From Adineta vaga (Eukaryota; Rotifera): DNA of 64,000 nucleotides. How positions within the stretch are numbered: the first letter of the stretch is position 1; every line of letters begins with the position of its first letter. Positions 55,892-64,000 of the stretch are shown piece by piece. Below the pieces are notes generated by a model, which searched no databases, was not told where the DNA came from, and saw nothing but the letters and a program-made list of their open reading frames with translations. The stretch spans positions 19,716,001 through 19,780,000 of the forward strand of contig CP075492.1 of the NCBI GenBank assembly GCA_021613535.1, in the 5' to 3' direction. A program made the position numbers and the translations under genes.

Positions 55892-56329
55892 ATGGCCACA
55901 TTGAATCTACCACCAACTTATCCCGAATCCGCAAAACCTACAGTAGGACAACCATCGTCTTCGATGATAGGAGTACAGAATGCACAACAGTTGTCGACAT
56001 ACCCTGTGGCACAATCTTACATTGTTCATCATCCGGTTTATTTTGTCGATCCTACTATCACTCAAATTCGTGATTGGTTACCATGGCCAATTATCAATAT
56101 GTTTATCGGCGGAATTTTACTCGAACTTATTCCATTAAGCTTTAGCATTATCCGTCGAAATCATAAAAGATCAAATAATGCAAGTAGTGCGAGAACAATG
56201 AGCACATTGGCTCTCGTCTTCAATATCCTTATCACATTGATTGGCCTTGCTTTGTGGATTACACTCATCGTTCTTCTTGTTCAAGCCAATCGAGTTATCA
56301 CCACGTGCCTTACTTATCCATATTGTTAA
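55892..56329 (+). CDS. CD225/dispanin-like two-helix membrane protein
   Basis: An intronless frame of 145 residues. The N-terminal half is Pro/Ser/Gln-rich (LPPTYPESAKPTVGQP). It is followed by two hydrophobic helices, WPIINMFIGGILLELIPLSF and STLALVFNILITLIGLALWI, separated by a basic loop (IRRNHKRSNNASSARTMS). A WP at the start of the first segment, a basic intracellular loop with small residues, and a second helix are the layout of the CD225/dispanin (IFITM-like) superfamily, but the key Cys residues are not obvious. In that family proteins insert into endosomal or plasma membranes. A TATA-like box lies upstream and an AATAAA about 35 nt after the stop. The family call is moderate; membrane topology is clear. 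Confidence 0.55.
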   Translation: MATLNLPPTYPESAKPTVGQPSSSMIGVQNAQQLSTYPVAQSYIVHHPVYFVDPTITQIRDWLPWPIINMFIGGILLELIPLSFSIIRRNHKRSNNASSARTMSTLALVFNILITLIGLALWITLIVLLVQANRVITTCLTYPYC

Positions 56330-56472
56330 AAATTTTCAAAATCTTTCTTTAAATCATAGAAAATAAATAATCAACAGTTCTCTATGTTTGACACTTCTGC
56401 CAATACTCTTCTGATTTTTGGTTACGAGGCCTGTAATATATACGAGCTAAGCTTTTATTTCGTCTGAAATAT

Positions 56473-56625
56473 AGCTGAGAGTGAGAGTGAGACAAGCAGG
56501 GTGTGGATGCAACTAGCAGCCATTATCCAGATTCCACTGCTACTAAGAAGATCACCAGATGGCTTAAGGCTGTGGGTTAAATGCATAGTCGCATGTGCAC
56601 CCTCGCCCACACCCACGTCCTCAAA
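56473..56625. repeat. Telomere-like foldback repeat, degenerate
   Basis: GAGAGTGAGAGTGAGACAAG...GGGTGTGG at the left, and CACCCTCGCCCACACCCACGTCCTCAAAT at the right. Terminus CCTCAAA as in other copies. Confidence 0.55.
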
Positions 56626-56679
56626 TAAATCACGATTCTGACAAACTATCAAACAATATATTTTCTTTTAATCAGTCAT

Positions 56680-57428
56680 GCCAAGTACTCTCGATTGATA
56701 TTGGATGTGTAGTTACAGAATATTCGTATTTGGATCAAGCATCAAGTCGATCGATGTGAAGCTAGCACGAAGGAGCTAGCACGAACAAGCGATATGTTAG
56801 GTAAAAACTTTTTTACTAAGTATGTCCCGTCCATGGAAACTACACCGTTCGACTCAGAATTTAATTCTGCATCGAATGGTGGCACTTTTATTCACCGGAC
56901 AAACTTTGGAAAAATTCTATCTGGATTATAAATAGACCTAAAGGAAACGAACAAAGATATAGATAGAAAATTTTCCAAAGTTTGTCCGGTGAATAAAAGT
57001 GCCACCATTCGATGCAGAATTAAATTCTGAGTCGAACGGTGTAGTTTCCATGGACGGGACATACTTAGTAAAAAAGTTTTTACCTAACATATCGTTTGTT
57101 CGTGCTAGCTCCTTCGTGCTAGCTTCACAACGATATCAAGTCGTGTAGCGATTGTCAATGAACAATGTAAATTATCTTCAATTCATTGATTTGTTTCTTT
57201 TAAAAGGAAAGAGTGTAGTCGAAGCTTGAACAAGTGCAATCTATACTTTTTCGAGTACGAACAAAAATTCCACTCTTTCGACATTTAAATGGTCTTTATG
57301 CAGCGATTTGCTTATCTGAATTCAGTCGAGGATATTGTCGTTGTGGAGAACCATTAGATAGTGAATTAAACGAAACATATAGTACAAAAAACGTTGAGAT
57401 TCCTATGATCGACAAAAAGGCTTATTGA
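56680..57428 (+). pseudogene. Unassigned exons split by a MITE
   Basis: After an AG near 56677, an open stretch encodes SIDIGCVVTEYSYLDQASS. It is cut by the MITE at 56750 and resumes after it (RVAIVNEQCKLSSI, to about 57185). Removing the MITE and one 9-bp copy restores the frame. A further frame at 57234-57428 (TKIPLFRHLNGLYAAICLSE, ending MIDKKAY) may be a later exon. No family was recognised, and no start was found. Confidence 0.35.
56750..57134. mobile_element. 385-bp Mutator-like MITE with 9-bp target duplication
   Basis: Long inverted arms (about 175 bp; outer ends ATCGATGTGAAGCTAGCACG and its complement ending AACGAT) surround a short AT-rich centre. The direct repeat ATCAAGTCG lies at 56741-56749 and 57135-57143. 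A 9-bp duplication with long terminal repeats fits Mutator-like elements. No coding capacity. Confidence 0.8.
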
Positions 57429-57712
57429 TGTTACTAAATAAGAACACAAAGTGACATGAGTTACGACTTTCATTCCACTTTATTTTCATTGGTCTTCTCT
57501 CTCGAATTTCGCTGTTTTCTTTATATCTGAAGTTAAAAGTATTATCTCGAAGACGTGCGCAAAAACGTGGTTATTCTTTTCACAAATATATCCACATTCA
57601 CCCCGAAAAACTAATTTTCCAATGTGCTGATTGATTTACTTTTATTGTAATTAGCAAATCACTTTATTTTCGTGACAGAGCAAAAGTGATATTTTAGTAC
57701 TTCGTATGACAT

Positions 57713-58629
57713 TTAATTTTTAAATTTGAAATCATCAACGTCGCAGGTGAATTTATTTCTGTTATAATGAAGTTCAATTGAGCGTCCACTCGAGAGGGGG
57801 TAATTGAATCTCATCTTGTACCAGCCTGGTTCTGGCCATGCCGAGTCACCGATTGTCGAAATAGGTTCACCATAATCTGATGCAGTTATAGCACTACGAA
57901 GTGCTATTTGCTCATTAAGATCTTGAGGAGTGCTTCTACCCGTTGATTTTCGTCCAAGTGGTAGTCGCCCATTTGATGAACATGATTCCTCTACAAGAGC
58001 GTAATCAAAATATGTACGTACTTTTACAGAAATGAATTCTTGGGACACTAGTTGAACTTTCAGTTGTAGTTTGTTAAACTTCGTATTGTGCAGAACGTAG
58101 CGTCTCTGATAATTCTATACTAGTTTTTGTTTTAAAAATATGAAAGCTAGCGTCTGACGATGATGGATATCAATCTTCCATATGTATCAGTACGTTAAGC
58201 TTAAACAAATATGTGAAATGAAAAACGAATAAACTAGAACTTCTTTTATCATTCTTGTCCTGTTGTTCATTTTATGAAAAATAAATTGATAGTGTGTGAA
58301 CACACCTTCAGGATCGTAATGTAAACTCACCATTATATTCATTGAGCATACTGATTCCATAGCTAACCAAAGCACCAACACCAAAAGCTGCATCCAAAGC
58401 CAAATATACTGGAGGAGCCAAAGCCATACCCGCATATGGTGCTAAGGCTATAGCAGCTGGCATTCTCAGCATAGACCCTTTGCTCGCTAGTTCTGTTTGC
58501 TTCTCGTATGCATGGATAAGTGTTGGCGAGAGAAGAAGAGCGACGTAAAACCTATATTTAGCATGAAGTTAAAAGAATATTCATAGTTCAAATGCAATCC
58601 AACTCTTACCATACTAGATTGTAAATCAT
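57713..58629 (-). pseudogene. Secreted protein gene, three exons, one frameshift
   Basis: Exon 1, 58629-58610, starts MIYNLVW. Exon 2, 58551-58331, completes a signal peptide (WFYVALLLSPTLIHA) and encodes a small-residue-rich stretch (LAPYAGMALAPPVYLALDAA, GVGALVSYG). Exon 3 starts at 58153 (DASFHIFKTKTSIELSETLR). The frame is lost at about 58075 (GAAGTTTAAC, one T too many) and continues as NKLQLKVQLVSQEFISVKVR to the C-terminus (DVDDFKFKN, stop at 57713). All three introns/exons are in phase apart from that base. The mature protein would be about 185 residues with two cysteines near the C-terminal half; no family was recognised. It is either a fresh pseudogene or a single sequencing error. 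Confidence 0.5.
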
Positions 58630-60767
58630 TTTTGACTGTAGAATGAGTGTAAGCTGGAAGTGGAAGAATACTCGACATTCCTCCGTATAAATAGGGAATT
58701 TTTCTCTTCTCTTTAAAATAAAGCAGATAATAGTAAAGCAAACATATATTCAATTTTCTGTAGATTAAGAATAGATACGTCTGTCTGTTATATTTCAATC
58801 GACTTTCGTAGAAAAAAAATCATTTGATATGAAATTGAAAATTTTCGAAGGAAACCAAATGACAGTGTTTAGCTCTGGGTACGAATGGCATAATTCATGA
58901 CGCGTTTCATCGGTTCCCTGGATTAAAAGAGATACTCATATGTACATATAGTCTATTATTCTCATTGGTTTACTTGGTCTAATCATTTGGCTTACTGCTA
59001 GGCAGGCCACTATAGCATTATTCTTCGGAACGACTCTGTTTTGGAAAAACAATGCAGAAAAATATTAATTAAAGTTATAATATTACCTGATTAAAACGTA
59101 TTCACTTGACTATATTGAGTAAAATTCTAACAATTCTTCATGAATAGACGGTTTTTTTAAACATTGACATCAAGCTTTCTTCGAAAACTTTCAATTTCAT
59201 AGCAAATAATAGATTTTTTCTACTATATTTGATTGAAACACAATACACAAGCATTTATTCTTAATCTGCAATAAATGGAATACATGATTTATTTTCAAGA
59301 GAAAAGAAACAATTACGCATTAATTTTCATGATGACGTAGGATATCTTAGTATAAGAGTCGAGTTTTTTGAACTGCGATTCGCGACAGAGACGTTTCCAG
59401 GTGGATCTCGACGAGCTCTATCGATTCCATCAGTCATTTTCCAGTTTTGAGTCAAGCATCATTAAGAAAAATGCTAATTACGTCACCATGCATTGTAGTA
59501 AAATATGGCAACATCAACCATTGGCTCATTCAATTCAGCCAATAAAATAGACAAAACAAGAACATGGTCTTTTCTCTACACCAATAATTTTGTGTATTTG
59601 TTCTATGTGCGAGTAATGTGGATCAGAATTTTTTCTTTTCCTCAAAGCAGAACACTTGCAGAGAGTGAGGTAAGTCTCTTACTTGATTTTACAAAAAACT
59701 TACTATTGCCCGTTCGCAGGTGAAAGTTTGACAGAAGGGTAATCGAGGTCGAGGAATCTGAAGCAATGGCTATTGAGTGTAGAAAACGTTTTTTCAAACA
59801 GAAAACCAGTTCAAAGCTCCTGTTAAAAGATTTTTGCTCATAAATTTTGTAAAAAATGATCTTTTTTCCAAATGAAGAATGTGGCTGAAAAGGTTTCTCA
59901 TGAATGATTACTGTAGTAGAGAGAAATTTGTTTTTGATTAGTAAAACTCTTTTGTGTCGAATTTCGAACAGACATTTATCCAAGAAATTGTAATCAACTT
60001 TTGCGGGAAGATATCGTGTGAAGAAAGGTTCTGTAAATAGATAGTCACTCTTTCACATACTTCTACAAACAAGTAACGCTCGCCGAGGCCGACTCGCTAA
60101 GCCCTCGACTGATTCACTTTTAATTCGACTCTTGTCATAAGATTCTTTCAAAAGATGTATCAATGCACTGATCTCGCAGTCGGTCATCGGCGTCCCTTCG
60201 GTCCGCCACTCCCGACTGTTCGATATTGTTTATAGCATATACACGTCCTCAGATGGCACTCGCCTTCCTCTCCGACACTTCACACACAATTTAACTACTT
60301 CAACTAAATCTATACCAAGAAAGCTTTCAGCTGGAGCTTGTCTCTTGTTTACTAGACGTTATAAGAGGAAATCCACGCTGATTCTCATCTTGCGGGTCAT
60401 ACGACAAAAGCATCTAAGATATTCAGTGCCTGATTCATGCATCCTAGACACATACCTAATTTCTCAGCCTTACATCGCGTGATACCTGGTTGGTCAGTTT
60501 TGTAATCTACGATAGCTACCAATCAGTCTCAGCTATCTCCCACGTTATCCGTGAAGTTTCTGTTAATATTGATCTTGAATCATGATGCTAGCACACACCA
60601 TTCAAACAATCTTCTCTCATACGATTCTCTCTTCGCACGAAAGAACATTTAATTAGTCCTCGTACCTCTCCTCAATACACTATTGATATAGTCAAATTAG
60701 AGATTTAGTAAATTTCGAGCTAAGGCAGTACGGCATATCTCTCGGATATACAAGCGTTGTTCGGTCA
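58630..60767. other. Intergenic region without supported genes
   Basis: Short frames at 59368-59550 and 59642-59983 (minus) lack start context, splice partners or protein-like composition. 60075-60240 is less AT-rich (CTCGCCGAGGCCGACTCGC...) and may be a remnant of a mobile element, but no tRNA or protein could be assigned. Confidence 0.35.
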
Positions 60768-60784
60768 ATGGTTGAACCCATTTC

Positions 60785-61170
60785 AAACGATTTAAAAAAA
60801 ATTAAAGCATTTCGGAAAAGGCGGGAGTGTTTTTTACCTTTGACGTCGCCGGCACAGTTCTTCTCATCCCGTCCTTTACTCTACCATCAACATCCACCCC
60901 CAAGACTCCTCCCAAACGGTCCTTTATTGAGGTTTGAGCGTTTTCGCAAAAATGTTTTTCTGACCTTTGACTCTTGGCCCCCGACTCTCACTCCCACCCC
61001 AAACCAAGATCTAGCCTCAACACCCCTCCCAAACCATATTTTATGAAGCTGTGAGCATTTTCAAAAAAAATGTTTTTTTTTACCTTTGACCTTTGATCCT
61101 GGCACAGACAGATAGACAAACAAATTTTTTTTTATTTGACGCTCCTTTCAGTCGAGGGAATAAGTCATTT
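60785..61170 (+). repeat. Diverged tandem repeat, about 115-130-bp unit, three copies
   Basis: Three times the order is: GAGCrTTTTCxxAAAAATGTTTTT, ACCTTTGAC, a C-rich stretch (CCCCCAAGACTCCTCCCAAAC / ACACCCCTCCCAAACC), then the next GAGC. The unit ends in a segment (CTGGCACAGACAGATAGAC... TCGAGGGAAT) that recurs once more at 61540-61605. Non-coding. Confidence 0.5.
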
Positions 61171-61404
61171 GGACGCCAGGATGCTGGTCATATATAGAAA
61201 AAATGGACAATGAAGTCAGAATACAAAATTTAGTAAAATAAGGCGGCCGCACATCTGACTCCTGTTTATGGCATAATAAAGACATAATCGTGTCAAAATA
61301 ATATCTAGTCAATTACCATTGGTTAAAACAAATGTCAATTTCAGACTGGCTACACTCAGCTTATAGTCTTCGGGTTTCTATGAGGCAGTTTCAAGTCCGC
61401 AAAT

Positions 61405-61522
61405 TCTAATTAATGAATTTTATTACCCTTGAATTCTGATTGGTCAATTTTATCCTCCTCAATATGTGATTGGTCGACTTTATGACCCTCGATATCTGAT
61501 TAGTCAATTTGACCCGTGTAAC
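61405..61522 (+). repeat. Short tandem repeat with ATTGGTC core, about 31-bp unit
   Basis: Units such as TCTGATTGGTCAATTTTATC, TGTGATTGGTCGACTTTATG and TCTGATTAGTCAATTTGACC, spaced about 31 bp. Diverged; no function is apparent. Confidence 0.5.
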
Positions 61523-61611
61523 AGTTTTTCATTGCGACCTTCGACCCTGACACAAACTCACAAACTATTTTTTCTCATATGATCCTCCTTTTAATCGAGG
61601 GAACAGTTGCA

Positions 61612-64000
61612 ATGAACAGCATGAAGAAATCAACAGAAAATGTGGATATTGAGGAAACTATAGAAGCCGTAGAACAGATGGGACGATTCTCTCATACACA
61701 CAGTAAGTAATCATTCATCTTCAGAATTAACGCTATCTTTTCTTACAGCACCAAATCAAATTTTGATAAATGCATCGTTTGCTGATAATTATCAGCCGAT
61801 AACACCATTTGTTCCTTCAACATCTGATCTCGTTCGACTCAATACTAAACAGCAAGAATAACTGAAAGCTGAAAGAGAGCGAGTTAGACGAAATTTAATC
61901 ACTGGTAAACATTATAAAATAGACGACGAGTCGAATATTGACGATATGGAAGACACAGTTGTAACACTGATAAATTCAACTAGTTCAAATATGAACATGT
62001 CTGATAATTATAACTCAATTCTTCCCGTTGCTTCAGTAACAAGTACAACATATTGTAACCAAAAGACTATTGCTGATCAATATACACTAAATAGAGAGCA
62101 AAAAGCTGCATTCATGATAATCACAAGTCACCTTGATGGTGACAAACCGTCACGCACAGGTATGTTCATGCACATGGTTGTATATAATCATAAACTGAAA
62201 AATATTATTCATATAGGAGACAACAATGGTCAACTCATCATGTGTATACCCAGATGTGGTGGTACAGGAAAATCACAACTTATTCGTGCTGTGACTGAAT
62301 ATTTTCGTGTTACAAACAGAATACAAAAGATGCGAAAGCTAGCACCTACTGGAATTGCAGCCGCTGAAATTGGTGGTATGACTATCCATTCATTCTTAGG
62401 TGAACAACGCAATTAGGGGTGGCACTTTAACTTTACTTTCAAAATTAAAGTTAAAGCAAAATACTTTAACTTTAAATTCAAAGTTAAAGTATTTTACTTT
62501 ATTACTTTAACTTTAATTAAAGTACAGGAAAAAATCGAAAATATTTTTTAGCTTGCCCTGTTTAATTTTATGCGGTTTTTGACAAAAATTTTCAACTTTC
62601 AACTTTAACTTTAATAAAGTTTAAAGTTACTTTAACTTTAATTAAAGAAATTTTAAAGTTGTAATTATTATCCAAAACCACATAAAATTAAACAGGGCGG
62701 GCTAAAAATATTTTCGATTTTTTATTGTACTTTAATTAAAGTTAAAGTAATAAAGTAAAATACTTTAACTTTAAATTTAAAGTTAAAGTAAAAACTTTAA
62801 ACTTTAAGCACTTTATAAAGTAAAGTTAAAGTTAAAGTGCCACCCCTAAACGCAATTCTGGAAAGCCACGAACTATTAAACCAGGCGACTTGAAACTTGA
62901 AAAAGAATGGACACTTGTAGAATATCTCTTGATTGATGAAATGAGTATGGTTGGTCTGACTTTACTTGGAAAACTCAATCGAATTCTTTGTGCCGCTAAA
63001 CATGCCGATCCTCAAATTCCATTTGGTGGTATAAATGTTATATTCTTTGGTGATTATTTACAGTACCGACCCGTATACGATGCCCGTTACACACTGACTT
63101 TTCGCCGGAAAATAAAAAGAAATTCAACTACGTGTTGCACGTTCTTTAATTCTACAAATTAATTGTGTGGTCAAACTTACTCAACAGATGCGAACTGAAG
63201 ACCTACGATATCTTCAGTTACTTGAACGACTTCGTCAAGGTCAATGTAGTTATGAAGATTATGAATTACTATTGACGCGCGTTGTGGGACAGCCAACCGT
63301 ATCTCTTCGTGAACCGCCATGGAATCAAGTAAGATATATTTCTCTACTCTAAATGAACATATTTTCTATGTTCTTTTTTCTTTTAGGCTCTCATGCTTGT
63401 GTTTAGAAATGAAATACGAACGCAATTGAATCACAGGTCGGCAATTCATAATGCAATACAAACAGGTTGCGATCCAATGGTATGTGTTGCCCAGGACTTT
63501 TGTAAAGGTAAACCTGTTGAAGGGCCGACACTTCTTAAGAAATTATTGGAATTATCAGACAGTAAGACTGAACGCTTACCGGGTTTGTTACCGTTAGATC
63601 CTGGAATGCCGGTTATCATTACACAAAATATTGGTATTGATCTCGGATTAATTAACGGCATGAATGGAATCTTTAGACAACTAGTCTATGATCTTGACTC
63701 AGTGTCAACAGATAGTCTTTCAAAAACTTTTCCTCTAAACACCCAATATGTTCATAAGCCAATATATGCATTGGTCGAAATAGGTAAATCAAAAATTGAA
63801 TGTAATCTTAAAAATCTTCAACCAAAACTTATTCCAATACCAATAATGGAACAAACCTTTCAGGTAGACATTTCCGATATTCTTCCGAAAGTCAACAACA
63901 AATCAAAAACGAACAGAAAGGCAATGTTATCGATTAAACGACGTGCATTACCTCTTGTACCTGCATATTCTATCACAACTCACAAAAGTCAAGGACAAAC
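61612..64000 (+). pseudogene. Helitron-type PIF1 helicase, decayed, runs off the right edge
   Basis: Exons start at 61612-61702 (MNSMKKSTENVDIEETIEAV) and 61749 onward, with a GT-AG intron at 63329-63387. Helicase motifs: QKAAFMIITSHL (Q-like), CGGTGKSQLIRAV (Walker A), LAPTGIAAAEIGG (Ia), LLIDEMSMVG (Walker B), VIFFGDYLQYRPV (III), LTQQMRTEDLRYL, LDPGMPVIITQNI and YSITTHKSQGQT (VI-like) at the edge. This motif set is that of PIF1-family helicases as found in Helitrons. Decay: an in-frame TAA at 61859-61861, a 435-bp MITE inserted after HSFLGEQRN (62414-62848), and frame changes between 63085 and 63140 (RYTLTFRRK to LRVARSLILQ). The Rep domain expected upstream in a Helitron is not seen. Confidence 0.75.
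62414..62848. mobile_element. 435-bp hAT-type MITE, target duplication AACGCAAT
   Basis: Ends TAGGGGTGGCACTTTAACTT and its complement (AAGTTAAAGTGCCACCCCTA) lie within a nearly complete foldback made of ACTTTAA/TTAAAGT words. There is a perfect 8-bp direct repeat AACGCAAT at 62406-62413 and 62849-62856. Removing it and one copy restores the helicase frame (GEQRN-SGKPRT). The 8-bp duplication and TAGGGGTGG ends fit non-autonomous hAT elements; the ends differ from the intact hAT at 5.7 kb. Confidence 0.88.

Noticed and set aside
59642-59983. 113-codon minus-strand frame
   Set aside because: No recognisable domain, starts and ends in AT-rich non-coding sequence and has no partner exon; too weak to call.

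Overview
The window is AT-rich animal DNA with many short GT-AG introns (about 45-60 nt). Everything points to a bdelloid rotifer (Adineta/Rotaria type). It carries arrays of the hexamer TGTGGG/CCCACA, the telomeric repeat reported for bdelloids. It also carries an intron-containing Penelope-like retroelement without an endonuclease domain (Athena type), an FG-GAP/VCBS beta-propeller gene of a kind I recall as expanded in bdelloids, a LamG-like fragment, and a dense mix of hAT, Jockey-like, Helitron-like and MITE insertions. No rRNA gene, standard tRNA or CRISPR array was seen.

Layout: 1-223 holds the 5' end of a leftward gene. 1399-5332 is a decayed Athena-like element, divergent from a small two-exon gene (5360-9077) that is split by a structurally complete hAT transposon (5738-9049; 12-bp terminal inverted repeats, perfect 8-bp target duplication, spliceable 724-residue transposase). 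9905-10772 is a single-pass membrane protein. 11244-11745 is a clean telomeric array fused to the tail of a Penelope-like element. 14660-28105 reads as one 12-exon gene with consistent splice phases, about 1813 residues. It encodes three copies of a two-helix, cysteine-rich module, a seventh membrane helix and a C-terminal seven-repeat FG-GAP propeller. Its introns are packed with palindromic repeats.

30380-31231 is a LamG-like fragment and 31926-32300 a small hypothetical gene. 33241-38567 (minus) is a large LDL-receptor-A/EGF/seven-helix receptor with a probable frameshift in the last helix. 38931-50961 is a decayed polycystin-1-like gene (REJ, GPS, PLAT, membrane helices). It begins directly at a telomere-like repeat, is interrupted by a 2.6-kb insertion, hosts a full Jockey-like retrotransposon (44777-49594) inside what was a 52-nt intron, and is cut off at its 3' end. 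51-55 kb holds hAT and Jockey remnants and a spaced palindromic 14-mer. 55892-56329 is a CD225/dispanin-like membrane protein, and 57713-58629 a secreted protein gene with one frameshift. 61612-64000 is a decayed Helitron-type PIF1 helicase split by a MITE.

The most unusual observations are (1) the three-module plus FG-GAP membrane protein and (2) a dispersed family of short foldback repeats. Their arms are degenerate telomeric hexamers and their ends share ATCTTGAGGG...CCCTCAAGAT. They occur in introns and intergenic DNA, and abut two truncated gene fragments. All gene models were built by eye from reading frames and splice signals; nothing was searched against a database.
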